Assembly (NCBI GenBank): GCA_964535315.1
Contig: CAZHTS010000026.1
Coordinates: 1-56,967, forward strand
Direction: 5' to 3'
Length of the DNA: 56,967 nucleotides
DNA from: CAZHTS01 sp964535315
GTDB taxonomy: Bacteria > Chloroflexota > Anaerolineae > Anaerolineales > Anaerolineaceae
Under the pieces are notes generated by a model. It had not been told where the DNA came from. It worked only from the letters and a program-made list of their open reading frames with translations, and made no database searches. Shown piece by piece: positions 1 to 7,640 of this stretch; the stretch's first letter is position 1, and each line of letters opens with the position of its first letter. The position numbers and the translations under genes are program-made.

Positions 1-42
1 ATTTCCACGGCGGGATGGCGCACGGGCGGTGTGGGTTCGGGG

Positions 43-48
43 TATAAT
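43..48 (+). promoter_or_regulatory. -10 box of the VOC gene
   Basis: A consensus TATAAT hexamer lies 19 nt before the ATG at 68. A GGAGG Shine-Dalgarno stretch at 56-60 follows. I see no good -35 box at the expected spacing, so this rests on the -10 alone. Confidence 0.45.
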
Positions 49-67
49 CGCCGCTGGAGGATTTCCT

Positions 68-454
68 ATGCAAATCGAACACATCGCCATCTGGAGTCAG
101 CGGCTGGAAGAATTGCGGGCGTTTTACGAGACGTATTTTGGCGCCCGCGCCGGGGCCAAATACAGCAACGCAAAGGGATTTCAATCGTATTTCTTGAGCT
201 TTGACGGCGGGGCGCGACTGGAATTGATGCAGCGCGCCGACATTCCGCTCAACGCCAACGACGTGCAGCGCCAGGCCACCGGCCTGATCCACCTGGCGTT
301 TCAGCTGGGCTCGGCGCAGCGGGTGGACGAATTGACCGCCCGGCTGGCAAACGACGGTTTTAGCGTGCTGTCGCTGCCGCGCACCACCGGCGACGGGTAT
401 TATGAAAGCTGTGTGCTCGATCCGGATGGCAACCGCATCGAGATTACGGTCTAG
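68..454 (+). CDS. VOC-family (glyoxalase/dioxygenase-like) protein
   Basis: The 128-aa protein has the paired beta-alpha-beta-beta-beta architecture of the vicinal oxygen chelate superfamily. It opens with MQIEHIAIWSQ, where the His is a typical first metal ligand, and closes with the VLDPDGNRIEI strand, whose Glu is a typical last ligand; a middle strand reads GLIHLAFQLG. Family members are metal-dependent lyases, dioxygenases or resistance proteins, and the substrate cannot be told from sequence. The ATG at 68 was chosen over an upstream in-frame ATG at 29 because GGAGG at 56-60 is well placed and the earlier codons overlap the promoter. It is a single-gene unit. The stop codon directly abuts the 3' end of the convergent tRNA gene. 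Confidence 0.85.
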   Translation: MQIEHIAIWSQRLEELRAFYETYFGARAGAKYSNAKGFQSYFLSFDGGARLELMQRADIPLNANDVQRQATGLIHLAFQLGSAQRVDELTARLANDGFSVLSLPRTTGDGYYESCVLDPDGNRIEITV

Positions 455-528
455 TGGGCGGAACAGGACTCGAACCTGCGACCCCATCCTTGTAAGGGAT
501 GTGCTCTAACCGACTGAGCTATCCGCCC
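455..528 (-). tRNA. tRNA-Val (anticodon UAC)
   Basis: The reverse complement begins GGGCGGA, which pairs with the 3' TCCGCCC acceptor strand, giving a 74-nt tRNA with discriminator A at 455. The D-arm contains AGCTCAGTCGGTTAGAGC and the T-arm GGTTCGAGTCC. The seven-base anticodon loop CTTACAA places TAC at the anticodon, reading valine GUA/GUG codons. CCA is not encoded. The 3' end touches the stop codon of the convergent VOC gene without any spacer. Confidence 0.95.
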
Positions 529-539
529 GGGTAGAAGCT

Positions 540-568
540 ATTATACCCGGGTTTTGTCGTTCGTGAGA
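540..568 (-). promoter_or_regulatory. Promoter of tRNA-Val
   Basis: On the minus strand a TTCTCA -35-like hexamer (563-568) is followed after 18 nt by a perfect TATAAT (540-545). The -10 ends 11 nt before the mature tRNA 5' end, so transcription would start about 5 nt upstream of it. Confidence 0.6.
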
Positions 569-587
569 AGGTTTTTGGGAAAAAATG

Positions 588-1433
588 TCAGGGCTGCGCG
601 GGGAGCAGATTTTTGACCAGCAGCAGCGACAGGCCCGAGACGGCCACCAGCAGGGTGGAAAGCGTCAGGGCGATGTCCAGGTTGACCTCAAAGCCGAGGT
701 AGATGGCCAGCGGCATGGTCTGCGTCTGCCCCGACAGGTTGCCGGCAAAGAGGATGGTGGCGCCGAACTCGCCCAGGGCGCGCGACCAGCTCATCACCCC
801 ACCGCTGATGAGCGCATTGCGCGCCAGCGGCAGGATGACGTAGCGGAAGGTCTGCCAGCGGCTGGCGCCGTCCAGTTGGGCGGCCTGCTCGATCTCGGTA
901 TCCACGGCGGCAAAACCCAGGCTGGCGGCGCGCACGTAAAACGAGGCGGCGATGAACACCTGGGCCATGATCACGGCCGTCTGGGTGAAGGCAATCTGGA
1001 TGCCCCAATCCGTCAGGACGGCGCCGAACAGACCGCGCCGGCCAAAGGTAAGCAGCAAAGCCACGCCGGCCACCGAGGGCGGCAGGACGGTGGGCAGGTC
1101 GATGAGCGTATCCAGCAGACGTTTGCCGGCAAACTGGCAGCGCCCCATCCAGTAGGCCAGCGGGGTGCCCAACAGCAGGGTGATCCCCAGGCTGATCAGC
1201 GTGGTCTTGAGGCTGATGCTGACGGCCTGGATGACAGTCGCGTCGGCCAGACTGGCGAGCAGCAGCGCCGGCGAGGTGCGCAGCAGCAGGGCGGTCAGCG
1301 GGGCCAGGAAGAACAACAGCAGCGGCAGGGCAGACAGCCGCCACAGGTTTTCACCCCAACGCGCCGGCAGGTGCGGGCGCACGTCTGGCAGGTGGTAAAC
1401 TTGCTGCTCTGTACGGGCAAGCGTTTTGTTCAT
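588..1433 (-). CDS. ModB-like ABC transporter permease
   Basis: The 281-aa protein has about six hydrophobic segments and the EAA loop of binding-protein-dependent permeases (EQAAQLDGAS followed by the WQTFRYVILPLA helix). It resembles molybdate/tungstate permeases of the ModB/TupB type, which carry oxyanions across the inner membrane with a ModC ATPase and ModA binding protein. Neither partner gene is in the window, so it must pair with subunits encoded elsewhere or be an orphan. The ATG at 1433 overlaps the stop of the upstream PadR gene (ATGA), which indicates translational coupling; an in-frame codon at 1451 would lie deeper inside that gene. Molybdate is the most likely substrate but tungstate or sulfate is possible. 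Confidence 0.8.
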   Translation of the reverse strand: MNKTLARTEQQVYHLPDVRPHLPARWGENLWRLSALPLLLFFLAPLTALLLRTSPALLLASLADATVIQAVSISLKTTLISLGITLLLGTPLAYWMGRCQFAGKRLLDTLIDLPTVLPPSVAGVALLLTFGRRGLFGAVLTDWGIQIAFTQTAVIMAQVFIAASFYVRAASLGFAAVDTEIEQAAQLDGASRWQTFRYVILPLARNALISGGVMSWSRALGEFGATILFAGNLSGQTQTMPLAIYLGFEVNLDIALTLSTLLVAVSGLSLLLVKNLLPAQP

Positions 1434-1969
1434 GGGATCACCGCTACACATTCATCCAGCCATGCCAGCATGGCCTCCGTCTGGTGGATGCGAAAGCGAT
1501 ACACCAGGGATTCGTATACTTGATTGGGAGACAGGCGCCGCAACAGGCGCAGATCCAGTTCGAGCCATTCAAGACAGGTCTGGCGCTGCTGGGCGACGAG
1601 CGCCTGCACCGCCGGACGGCCCTGCGGGATGGCAAAATACAGGCGCGCCAGAAAATCCTGGCGCATGTCGCGGCCGTGCATCACCGGGCTCTTGACCCAA
1701 CCCTGAAAGAGGATGCGTCCGGTTTCGGTCAGGGTGTATTCTTTGCGGTTGGGGTGAGTATCGCCGGGGATCACCCGGGCGGAAATCAACCCGCTGTTTT
1801 CCAGCTTGTCCAGCAGGGCGTACAGTTGGCTTTGTTTAATCGACCAGATCAGCCCGATGCCCTGCATGCGCGAGATGGCCTTGTAAATCTCGTAACCGTG
1901 CGTGGGCTGGCCGGCAATGATGCCCAGCAAGACGTATTCGAAGGAGAGGGGGGCTTGTTGGCGGGGCAT
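1430..1969 (-). CDS. PadR-family transcriptional regulator
   Basis: The 179-aa protein begins MPRQQAPLSFEYVLLGIIAGQPTHGYEIYKAI, a typical PadR winged-helix N terminus, followed by the YALLDKLENSGLI recognition helix and the HPNRKEYTLTETGR wing. The C-terminal half is the helical dimerisation domain (Vir_act_alpha_C type). PadR proteins are usually autorepressors that respond to small ligands. The gene is the first of a two-gene unit with the ModB-like permease, joined by a 4-nt overlap. A perfect 9-bp inverted repeat lies 12 nt before its start, a likely self-operator. The ATG at 1969 fits the family N terminus better than the one at 2005, which falls beyond the palindrome. Confidence 0.85.
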   Translation of the reverse strand: MPRQQAPLSFEYVLLGIIAGQPTHGYEIYKAISRMQGIGLIWSIKQSQLYALLDKLENSGLISARVIPGDTHPNRKEYTLTETGRILFQGWVKSPVMHGRDMRQDFLARLYFAIPQGRPAVQALVAQQRQTCLEWLELDLRLLRRLSPNQVYESLVYRFRIHQTEAMLAWLDECVAVIP

Positions 1970-1980
1970 GCTCAGAATCC

Positions 1981-2003
1981 GTATACTCACACAATGAGTA
2001 TAC
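1981..2003. promoter_or_regulatory. Perfect inverted repeat, probable PadR operator
   Basis: Arms GTATACTCA (1981-1989) and TGAGTATAC (1995-2003) are exact complements around the 5-nt spacer CACAA. The repeat lies between the divergent PadR and GH31 genes, 12 nt from the PadR start and about 50 nt from the GH31 start. PadR-family proteins commonly autoregulate through palindromes of this kind; that this PadR binds here is inference. Confidence 0.7.
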
Positions 2004-2039
2004 AAAGGATAGCATAAAAAGCCGGCCCTGTCTATGGAG

Positions 2040-2045
2040 TATAAT
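2040..2045 (+). promoter_or_regulatory. -10 box of the GH31 gene, leaderless spacing
   Basis: A perfect TATAAT ends 7 nt before the ATG at 2053 and there is no Shine-Dalgarno sequence between them. That spacing would put the transcription start at or next to the start codon. No convincing -35 box is visible. Confidence 0.5.
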
Positions 2046-2052
2046 CACCTCT

Positions 2053-4020
2053 ATGACGAATTATCACACCTTCCCGATCCCCTTTGAACCCGTGGCGGAG
2101 CCGGCGGCAGTGGTGCACGGACCCCAGGTGCGTTTTACGGTATTGACCGACCGGCTGTTACGCATGGAGTACAGCCCGACGGGGCAGTTCGAGGATCGCC
2201 CCAGCCAGGTGTTCTGGTACCGGCGGCAGCCGGCGCCGGCCTTTGAGGTGCGGCGCAGCGCGGAGCAGCTTGAGATTCTGACCGCCGCGCTGCATCTGCG
2301 TTACCGCATCACTGCCGGGGGCTTCCGGCCGGAGACGTTGAGCGTCACGCAGCTCCAGACGGGAATGGCGTGGCGTTTAGGGGACGTGGACCGGCGCAAC
2401 CTGCGCGGAACGGCGCGCACGTTGGACGAGGTGGACGGCGCCATTCCGCTCGAGGCGGGGCTGCTCTCGCGCAGCGGGTGGGCGCTGGTGGATGATAGCC
2501 GCTCGCTGGTCTTCAACAGCGCCGGCTGGTTAGAAGAGCGCGGCACGGCAGGGAACTTCGATTTGTATTTCTTCGGCTACGGGCAGGATTACACCGCCTG
2601 CCTGCGGGATTACTGCCGGGTGGCGGGGCGCGTGCCGCTGCCGCCGCGTTGGGCGCTGGGTAACTGGTGGAGCCGTTATTGGGCCTACCGCCAGGATGAA
2701 CTGGTTCAACTGGTGTCGGAATTCCGCCGCCAACACATCCCGCTGGCGGTGTGTATCATCGACATGGACTGGCATATNNNNNNNNNNNNNNNNNNNNNNN
2801 NNNNNNNNNNNNNNNNNNNNNNNNNNNNNNNNNNNNNNNNNNNNNNNNNNNNNNNNNNNNNNNNNNNNNNNNNNNNNGGCAACGTGGCGTTTGGCTGGTG
2901 GAGCCACGACATCGGCGGTCATTTCCGCGGCGTCGAGGACGGCGAACTGTATACCCGCTGGTTGCAGTTTGGGGTGTTCAGCCCGGTGATGCGTCTGCAC
3001 TGCACCAAGAACGCCTACGTGGACCGGGCGCCGTGGGCGTTTGGGGCCGAGGTGCTGGCAGTGGCGCGCCGTTATTTGCAACTGCGCCACGCCCTGATCC
3101 CTTACCTGTACAGCATGTCGTGGCGTTTCAATCAGACCGGCGTTCCTCTGGCGGCGCCGTTGTATTACCGCTATCCGCAGCAGGCAGAAGCGTATCACTG
3201 CCGCGAGCAGTACCTGTTTGGCAGTGAGATGCTGGTTGCGCCGTTTGTCACCCCGGCGGACGCCCAGACCGGGTTGAGCCGGGCGATGGTGTGGCTGCCG
3301 GAGGGGCGCTGGTACCAGTTTTTCAGCGGTGAAGCGCGGCAAGGCGGGCGTTGGGTGGCGCAGTACGGTACGCTGGAAGAAATGCCCGTGTTTGTGCGCG
3401 CCGGCGGGATCGTCCCGCTGGGGCCGCAGGAAGGGGGTGGGGTGGACAACCCGGTCGATCTGCACGTGCGCCTGTATGCCGGGGCGGATGGAGATTTCGA
3501 TCTGTACGAAGACGACGGCGTCAGCCAGGCGTATCTGCACGGCGGCTACAGCTGCACGCAGCTGCGCCAGCGCTGGCAGGAGAACCGGCTGGTATTTACG
3601 GCGCAGAGCAGCGGGGCGCTCGATCACCTGCCCGGAGCGCGCCGCCTGCATGTGAGCGTGTGGGGGGCGCATGCGCCGCAGCGGGTGCAGCTGTGGGTCA
3701 ACGACCAGGCCCGGGAGGTGGGCTGGCGCTACGACGCCCAGTGTGAGGTGATCTGGCTGGCGGCGGCGCCGTTTGCGCCGGGCGACGAGGTGCGCATCGA
3801 GGTGGAGTCCGCCGCCGGCGGTTCGCTGCTGGCCGGGCGCGACCGGCGGTTGGAGGCGTGCCGGCGGCTGCTGAAGGCGTTTCGCATGAACAGTTGGGAC
3901 AAGACGCCGGTGGACAACCTGTTGGAGCAGGCGCTAACAGACGCCGGCGTTCTGGACGCCTGGCGCGGCGCCCTGGGCGACGCCCGCTATGCCGCCCTGT
4001 TGAGCGCGTTGCAGGGCTGA
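2053..4020 (+). CDS. GH31 family alpha-glycosidase, interrupted by assembly gap
   Basis: The N-terminal beta-sandwich runs from about residue 15 to 200 and leads into the GH31 barrel start (ALGNWWSRYWAYRQDE, then IPLAVCIIDMDWH). After the gap the protein resumes at FGWWSHDIGGHFRG, a strong GH31 signature, followed by the beta-sandwich C-terminal domains (PVFVRAGGIVPLGP, DLYEDDGVS). GH31 enzymes hydrolyse alpha-glucosides or alpha-xylosides with retention. The nucleophile and acid/base aspartates normally lie between these two parts and are therefore hidden. The gap is exactly 100 N, a conventional placeholder, so the apparent 655-aa length and the continuous frame across it carry no information. 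By family comparison the true missing piece is probably well over 100 residues. No signal peptide is seen, so it is likely cytoplasmic. Confidence 0.85.
   Translation: MTNYHTFPIPFEPVAEPAAVVHGPQVRFTVLTDRLLRMEYSPTGQFEDRPSQVFWYRRQPAPAFEVRRSAEQLEILTAALHLRYRITAGGFRPETLSVTQLQTGMAWRLGDVDRRNLRGTARTLDEVDGAIPLEAGLLSRSGWALVDDSRSLVFNSAGWLEERGTAGNFDLYFFGYGQDYTACLRDYCRVAGRVPLPPRWALGNWWSRYWAYRQDELVQLVSEFRRQHIPLAVCIIDMDWHXXXXXXXXXXXXXXXXXXXXXXXXXXXXXXXXXXGNVAFGWWSHDIGGHFRGVEDGELYTRWLQFGVFSPVMRLHCTKNAYVDRAPWAFGAEVLAVARRYLQLRHALIPYLYSMSWRFNQTGVPLAAPLYYRYPQQAEAYHCREQYLFGSEMLVAPFVTPADAQTGLSRAMVWLPEGRWYQFFSGEARQGGRWVAQYGTLEEMPVFVRAGGIVPLGPQEGGGVDNPVDLHVRLYAGADGDFDLYEDDGVSQAYLHGGYSCTQLRQRWQENRLVFTAQSSGALDHLPGARRLHVSVWGAHAPQRVQLWVNDQAREVGWRYDAQCEVIWLAAAPFAPGDEVRIEVESAAGGSLLAGRDRRLEACRRLLKAFRMNSWDKTPVDNLLEQALTDAGVLDAWRGALGDARYAALLSALQG
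2778..2877. other. Assembly gap of 100 N
   Basis: Exactly 100 undetermined bases inside the GH31 gene. The round number is the usual scaffolding placeholder, so the real length is unknown. Confidence 0.99.
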
Positions 4021-4062
4021 CCGCCGCGGATGCCAGGGGGGGGCGCCCACCGGCTCATTTCT

Positions 4063-4170
4063 CTGCGGGGAGACGCAAACTCCCTCACCCTTGAGGGTGA
4101 AAACACCGTTTGTCTGCATGCATGCCGGTCGTACGGACGGATTCTCCCCTCACCCAACCTCTCCCCGCAG
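4063..4170. repeat. Intergenic inverted repeat running into the VWA gene end
   Basis: CTGCGGGGAGA (4063-4073) is the exact complement of TCTCCCCGCAG (4160-4170), separated by 86 nt. The right arm sits in a C/T-rich tract of a kind common between genes. The stop codon of the VWA gene (4150) lies inside it, so the last nine residues of that protein, SSPLRGEVG, are translated repeat sequence. Confidence 0.55.
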
Positions 4171-5343
4171 GGGCGAGGAGCAGCTTCCGGCGTGGGTGGT
4201 GTGGATGCCGTTGGCCGCAGCCCACTGGGTGATGTCCTGGCGCTGGATGGCGGCGGCCATCAGGGCGGGGAACTGATCGGGCGTGCAGGCAAAGGCCGGC
4301 ACACCCAGGGTGGACAACACGGCGGCGGCGTGGTGGTCGAAGGACGGCGCTCCGTCGTCGTTGAGCGCCAGCAGGGCGATGACCTGTACGCCCGAGGCGA
4401 CCAGGGTGGCGGCGCGTTTGAGCATCTCGTCCTTGTCGCCGCCCTCGTAGAGATCGGAGATCAGGAACAGGATGGTGTCGTGCGGCTGGCCGATCAGCCC
4501 CTGGCAGTAGGCCAGGGCGCGGTTGATGTCGGTGCCGCCGCCCAACCGGGTGCCAAACAACAGTTCAACCGGATCGGCGCACAGCTCGCTGAGATCGACC
4601 ACGGCGGTGTCGAAAGCCACCACCTGGGTCTTGAGGGCGGGCAGCGAGGCCAGTACGGCGCCGAAAATGCCGGCGTAGACGACCGAGGCGGCCATCGATC
4701 CACTTTGATCGATGCACAATACCACGTTGCGCAGCGCGGCGCGTTTGCGCCCGAAGCCGATGCGCGTCTCCGGGATGATGGTCTGATACTCGGGCTGGTA
4801 ATGTTTGAGGTTGGCGCGAATGGTGCGCGGCCAGTCCATCTCATTGTGACGCGGGCGGCGGTTGTGCGCCGAACGGTTGAGCGCCCCGTTGACCGCCTGG
4901 CGCAGCGGGTTGGCAAGCCGGCGCTCCAGTTCTTCGACCACCTTGCGTACCACCTGGCGGGCAGTCTCTTTGGTTTTTTGGGGCATGACCCCGCTCAACG
5001 AGAGCAGGGTGGCGACCATGTGGACGTCCGGCTCAATGGTTTCCAGCAGTTCGGGTTGCAGCAGCATCTGGCGCAGGTCAAGGCGTTCCAGGGCATCCTG
5101 CTGCAACAGGCAGACGACCGGCGTGGGAAAATAGGCGCGGATGTCGCCCAGCCAGCGGGCAACAGCGGGGTAAGAACTGCCCAGGTTGCCGCGGCGGTCG
5201 CTGTCGTAGAGGGCGGCCAGGGCGCGGTCGATGGACAGGTCGTCGCCTTGCAATTCAACGCCGGTGCCGTTGGCCTGGTCGCCGCCCAGGATAAGGCGCC
5301 AGCGGCGCAGCCGTTCGCTGAGGGGATCGGAGATGGGGGTCAT
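4150..5343 (-). CDS. VWA-domain protein (YehP/CoxE-like)
   Basis: The 397-aa protein carries a C-terminal von Willebrand A domain with a complete metal-ion-dependent adhesion site: D212-Q-S-G-S, T271 in LGGGTDINRA and D297 in LFLISDLYEGG. The first 200 residues are helical and charged and contain no recognised domain. There is no signal peptide or membrane segment, so it acts in the cytoplasm. VWA proteins of this type usually work as partners of MoxR AAA+ ATPases, and one is encoded two genes upstream. The ATG at 5343 overlaps the stop of the DUF5682 gene (ATGA). The gene is the last of a five-gene operon. The final residues SSPLRGEVG appear to be read-through into an intergenic repeat. Confidence 0.8.
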   Translation of the reverse strand: MTPISDPLSERLRRWRLILGGDQANGTGVELQGDDLSIDRALAALYDSDRRGNLGSSYPAVARWLGDIRAYFPTPVVCLLQQDALERLDLRQMLLQPELLETIEPDVHMVATLLSLSGVMPQKTKETARQVVRKVVEELERRLANPLRQAVNGALNRSAHNRRPRHNEMDWPRTIRANLKHYQPEYQTIIPETRIGFGRKRAALRNVVLCIDQSGSMAASVVYAGIFGAVLASLPALKTQVVAFDTAVVDLSELCADPVELLFGTRLGGGTDINRALAYCQGLIGQPHDTILFLISDLYEGGDKDEMLKRAATLVASGVQVIALLALNDDGAPSFDHHAAAVLSTLGVPAFACTPDQFPALMAAAIQRQDITQWAAANGIHTTHAGSCSSPLRGEVG

Positions 5344-7640
5344 TTTTCCTCTTCCTGTGGAGGGCAGCCGAGCAGTTGCGCCAGCAGGGGCAGGGCCGCC
5401 TGGGCGCTGGCGAGATCGAAATCGCCGGTGTCCGGCGCCGGGCCGGTCACGATCTGCGCCCCGTGGCGGGCGCGTGCGCCCAACATGCGCCGTTCGGGGT
5501 AGGTAAACGTGCTGAACGTGCGGCGCAGCGGCGGCAGCAGTTGTTGGAAGGTTTCAGCCGGCAGGCCGGCGATCCAATCGTCGAGCAGCGCCCACAGGGC
5601 GTCGTCGTGCAGCAGCAGCGCCCCCTGGCCCTTGAGGAATCCCTCCACCCAGGCGGCGGCGCCGGCGGGCTCGCTGGCGCCGGACAGCGCCAGGCCCAGG
5701 CGGCGGGCGGCTTCCTGGGGGGTGAAACATTTCTGGTCGAGCAGGATGGCGCACACCCGCCCGGCGAGCAGACCGTGCAGGCCGTGCTGGTCGGCCAGGC
5801 CGAGCAGCGCCTTTTGCCAGGCCTGGCGGTATTCCTGGTTCTCGAGCAGGTCGATGGATTGTTGGACGCCGAGCAAACGCGGGAACATGGCGCGGGCGGC
5901 GTCGTCGTTCAGGCTGGCGCAGGCGGCAGGCAGGCCGATGCAAATGCGCGCCAGCAGACCATCCAACACACGGCTGAGCATCTGGACGTCCGTCTGGCGC
6001 ACCGTGCCGTAGCGAATGGCTTCGGCCAGATCGGGGAGGGCCTCCATTAACTGCCCGGCGTCACTGGCCAGGGCAGCCAGCGCCCCGAGGCGCTCGACGA
6101 CGGTTTGCAGGGCGTCGGGCAGGTCGGCGAGCAAGACGGTCTGGATCAGGACGGTCAGGGTGGGCAGGTCGACGGCGCGTGCGGCGAGGTGCTCGACGTA
6201 AGCCGCCGCGGCGCCGGCGACCGAGTTGCCCCACAGGCTGGCTTCGATGACCATCACCGCCAGGTCGGGCAGCCATTGCAGCAGCCAGTATTCGTGAAAG
6301 GTGCTGTTTCTGGCGGTTTTGTACTGCGGCTGCTGGCCCCATTCGATGCGCAGCAGGCGCAGGCGGTGCAGCAGATGGCTGCGTTGCAGGTCGGTGGCGT
6401 TGCGCAGGTCGAGATCCAACTGGCGTTGAAAGGCCTCGGCGGGCAGACGCAGCCGCTTTTGTTGGCGGGTCAGGTCGGCCTGCAGGGGCGTCATCGGGCT
6501 GGCGGCGGGCACCTGGCCGAGGCGTTCGCCGACGATCAGTTTTTGGCGGATGAGACGCAGGGGCAGGTCGTCGCCAAAACAAAAGACAGTGCGCGCCGCC
6601 TGGTTCATCTCGTTCAGGCCGGGCAGGCACTGGCCGCGCAGACTGGCCAGCGTTTCGGCCAGGCGGACGGCCTCGATGACGTGGGCGGAGGAGGCGTCCA
6701 GGTCCTCGCTGCGCAGCAGGCCGGCGACCTGCGACAACCAGCGGATGGTGGTAGCGGTAGGCGAGAGGCCCAGTTTGCCGGCCTGCCAGAGGGTCTCGTA
6801 CCAGCCGGGCGATTCGATCCCGGCGCCGTAGCCGCTCTCCCAACTGAGGCGGCCGTAGCTCCACGGCACCCAGGCGGCGCAGATTTTGACCCTGGGCAGG
6901 CCCTTGAGCAGGCGGGCGTCCTGGATGGCGGGCGGCATGCTCAACAGGGCCGGGGCGTGCCATGCGCCGCACACCACGGCAATGTTTTCAAAGCCCTCGG
7001 CCCGGGCGGCGCGGATGGTCTGGCGCATGAATGCCTCGCGCTGCGCCTCGTAGGGTGTGGCGGGGATGAAGTCGCCTGCCTCAAGTTCGTTGCGCAGGGT
7101 GGTCATCATCTCCAGCACACCGGCAAACACGTCCTGGTCGCCGGGACGCTGCTCGACCAGCCGTTCCCACCAGCGTTCGCCGTCGGCGTAACCGGCGGCT
7201 TCGGCCAGGTGGGTCAGCGGTTCTTTGGCGGGCGGCGGCGGGGCATCCTCCTCTGCGCCTGGCGGGGGCGGGGCGGCGTTGAGCGCCAGCTGGTGCGCCT
7301 GGGGTAGATCCATAAAGCGTACGGGAATGCCCTGCTGCAGGCCGAAGCGCAGCGCCTGCCACTCCGGCGAGAATTCGGCAAAGGGATAGCAGGCGGCCTG
7401 CTGCGGTTGTTCGGGTTGGTACAACAGCAGCGCCACCGGCGGCTGTAAATCGGGGTCGGCGGCCCAATGGAGCAGTTCCTGGGCGTCGGGCGGGCCCTCG
7501 ATCAGCAGCATATCCGGGCGCAGGGCATGCAGCGCCCGGCACAGGCTGAGCGCCGAACCCGGCCCGTGGTGGCGAATGCCAAAGACGGTGACCGGTTTAG
7601 AGGACATCCCTGCCGGCCCGGTAGAGGTCTTTCCAGCCAT
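5340..7640 (-). CDS. DUF5682 family protein
   Basis: The 766-aa protein opens with VTVFGIRHHGPGSALSL (residues 17-33) and then IEGPPD (E48), RFMDLPQAHQ (about 108-117), a WWERLVE segment and VVCGAWHAPALL (H228). This pattern of conserved His, Glu and Asp near strand ends recalls the EreA/ChaN/TraB (Tiki) superfamily. That relation is my inference and no activity is known to me. Residues 240-766 are helical and rich in Leu and Ala, without recognised motifs. The start at 7640 has AAGGAG 4 nt upstream but overlaps the AAA+ gene by 44 nt. An ATG at 7607 (MSSKPVTVFG) gives the commoner family N terminus and only 11 nt of overlap. Either is possible. Confidence 0.75.
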   Translation of the reverse strand: MAGKTSTGPAGMSSKPVTVFGIRHHGPGSALSLCRALHALRPDMLLIEGPPDAQELLHWAADPDLQPPVALLLYQPEQPQQAACYPFAEFSPEWQALRFGLQQGIPVRFMDLPQAHQLALNAAPPPPGAEEDAPPPPAKEPLTHLAEAAGYADGERWWERLVEQRPGDQDVFAGVLEMMTTLRNELEAGDFIPATPYEAQREAFMRQTIRAARAEGFENIAVVCGAWHAPALLSMPPAIQDARLLKGLPRVKICAAWVPWSYGRLSWESGYGAGIESPGWYETLWQAGKLGLSPTATTIRWLSQVAGLLRSEDLDASSAHVIEAVRLAETLASLRGQCLPGLNEMNQAARTVFCFGDDLPLRLIRQKLIVGERLGQVPAASPMTPLQADLTRQQKRLRLPAEAFQRQLDLDLRNATDLQRSHLLHRLRLLRIEWGQQPQYKTARNSTFHEYWLLQWLPDLAVMVIEASLWGNSVAGAAAAYVEHLAARAVDLPTLTVLIQTVLLADLPDALQTVVERLGALAALASDAGQLMEALPDLAEAIRYGTVRQTDVQMLSRVLDGLLARICIGLPAACASLNDDAARAMFPRLLGVQQSIDLLENQEYRQAWQKALLGLADQHGLHGLLAGRVCAILLDQKCFTPQEAARRLGLALSGASEPAGAAAWVEGFLKGQGALLLHDDALWALLDDWIAGLPAETFQQLLPPLRRTFSTFTYPERRMLGARARHGAQIVTGPAPDTGDFDLASAQAALPLLAQLLGCPPQEEEK

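Noticed and set aside
585..1523. Long plus-strand frame opposite the ModB-like and PadR genes
   Set aside because: It is Gln/Gly/Arg-rich with no domain and is the antisense shadow of well-recognised genes in GC-rich DNA.
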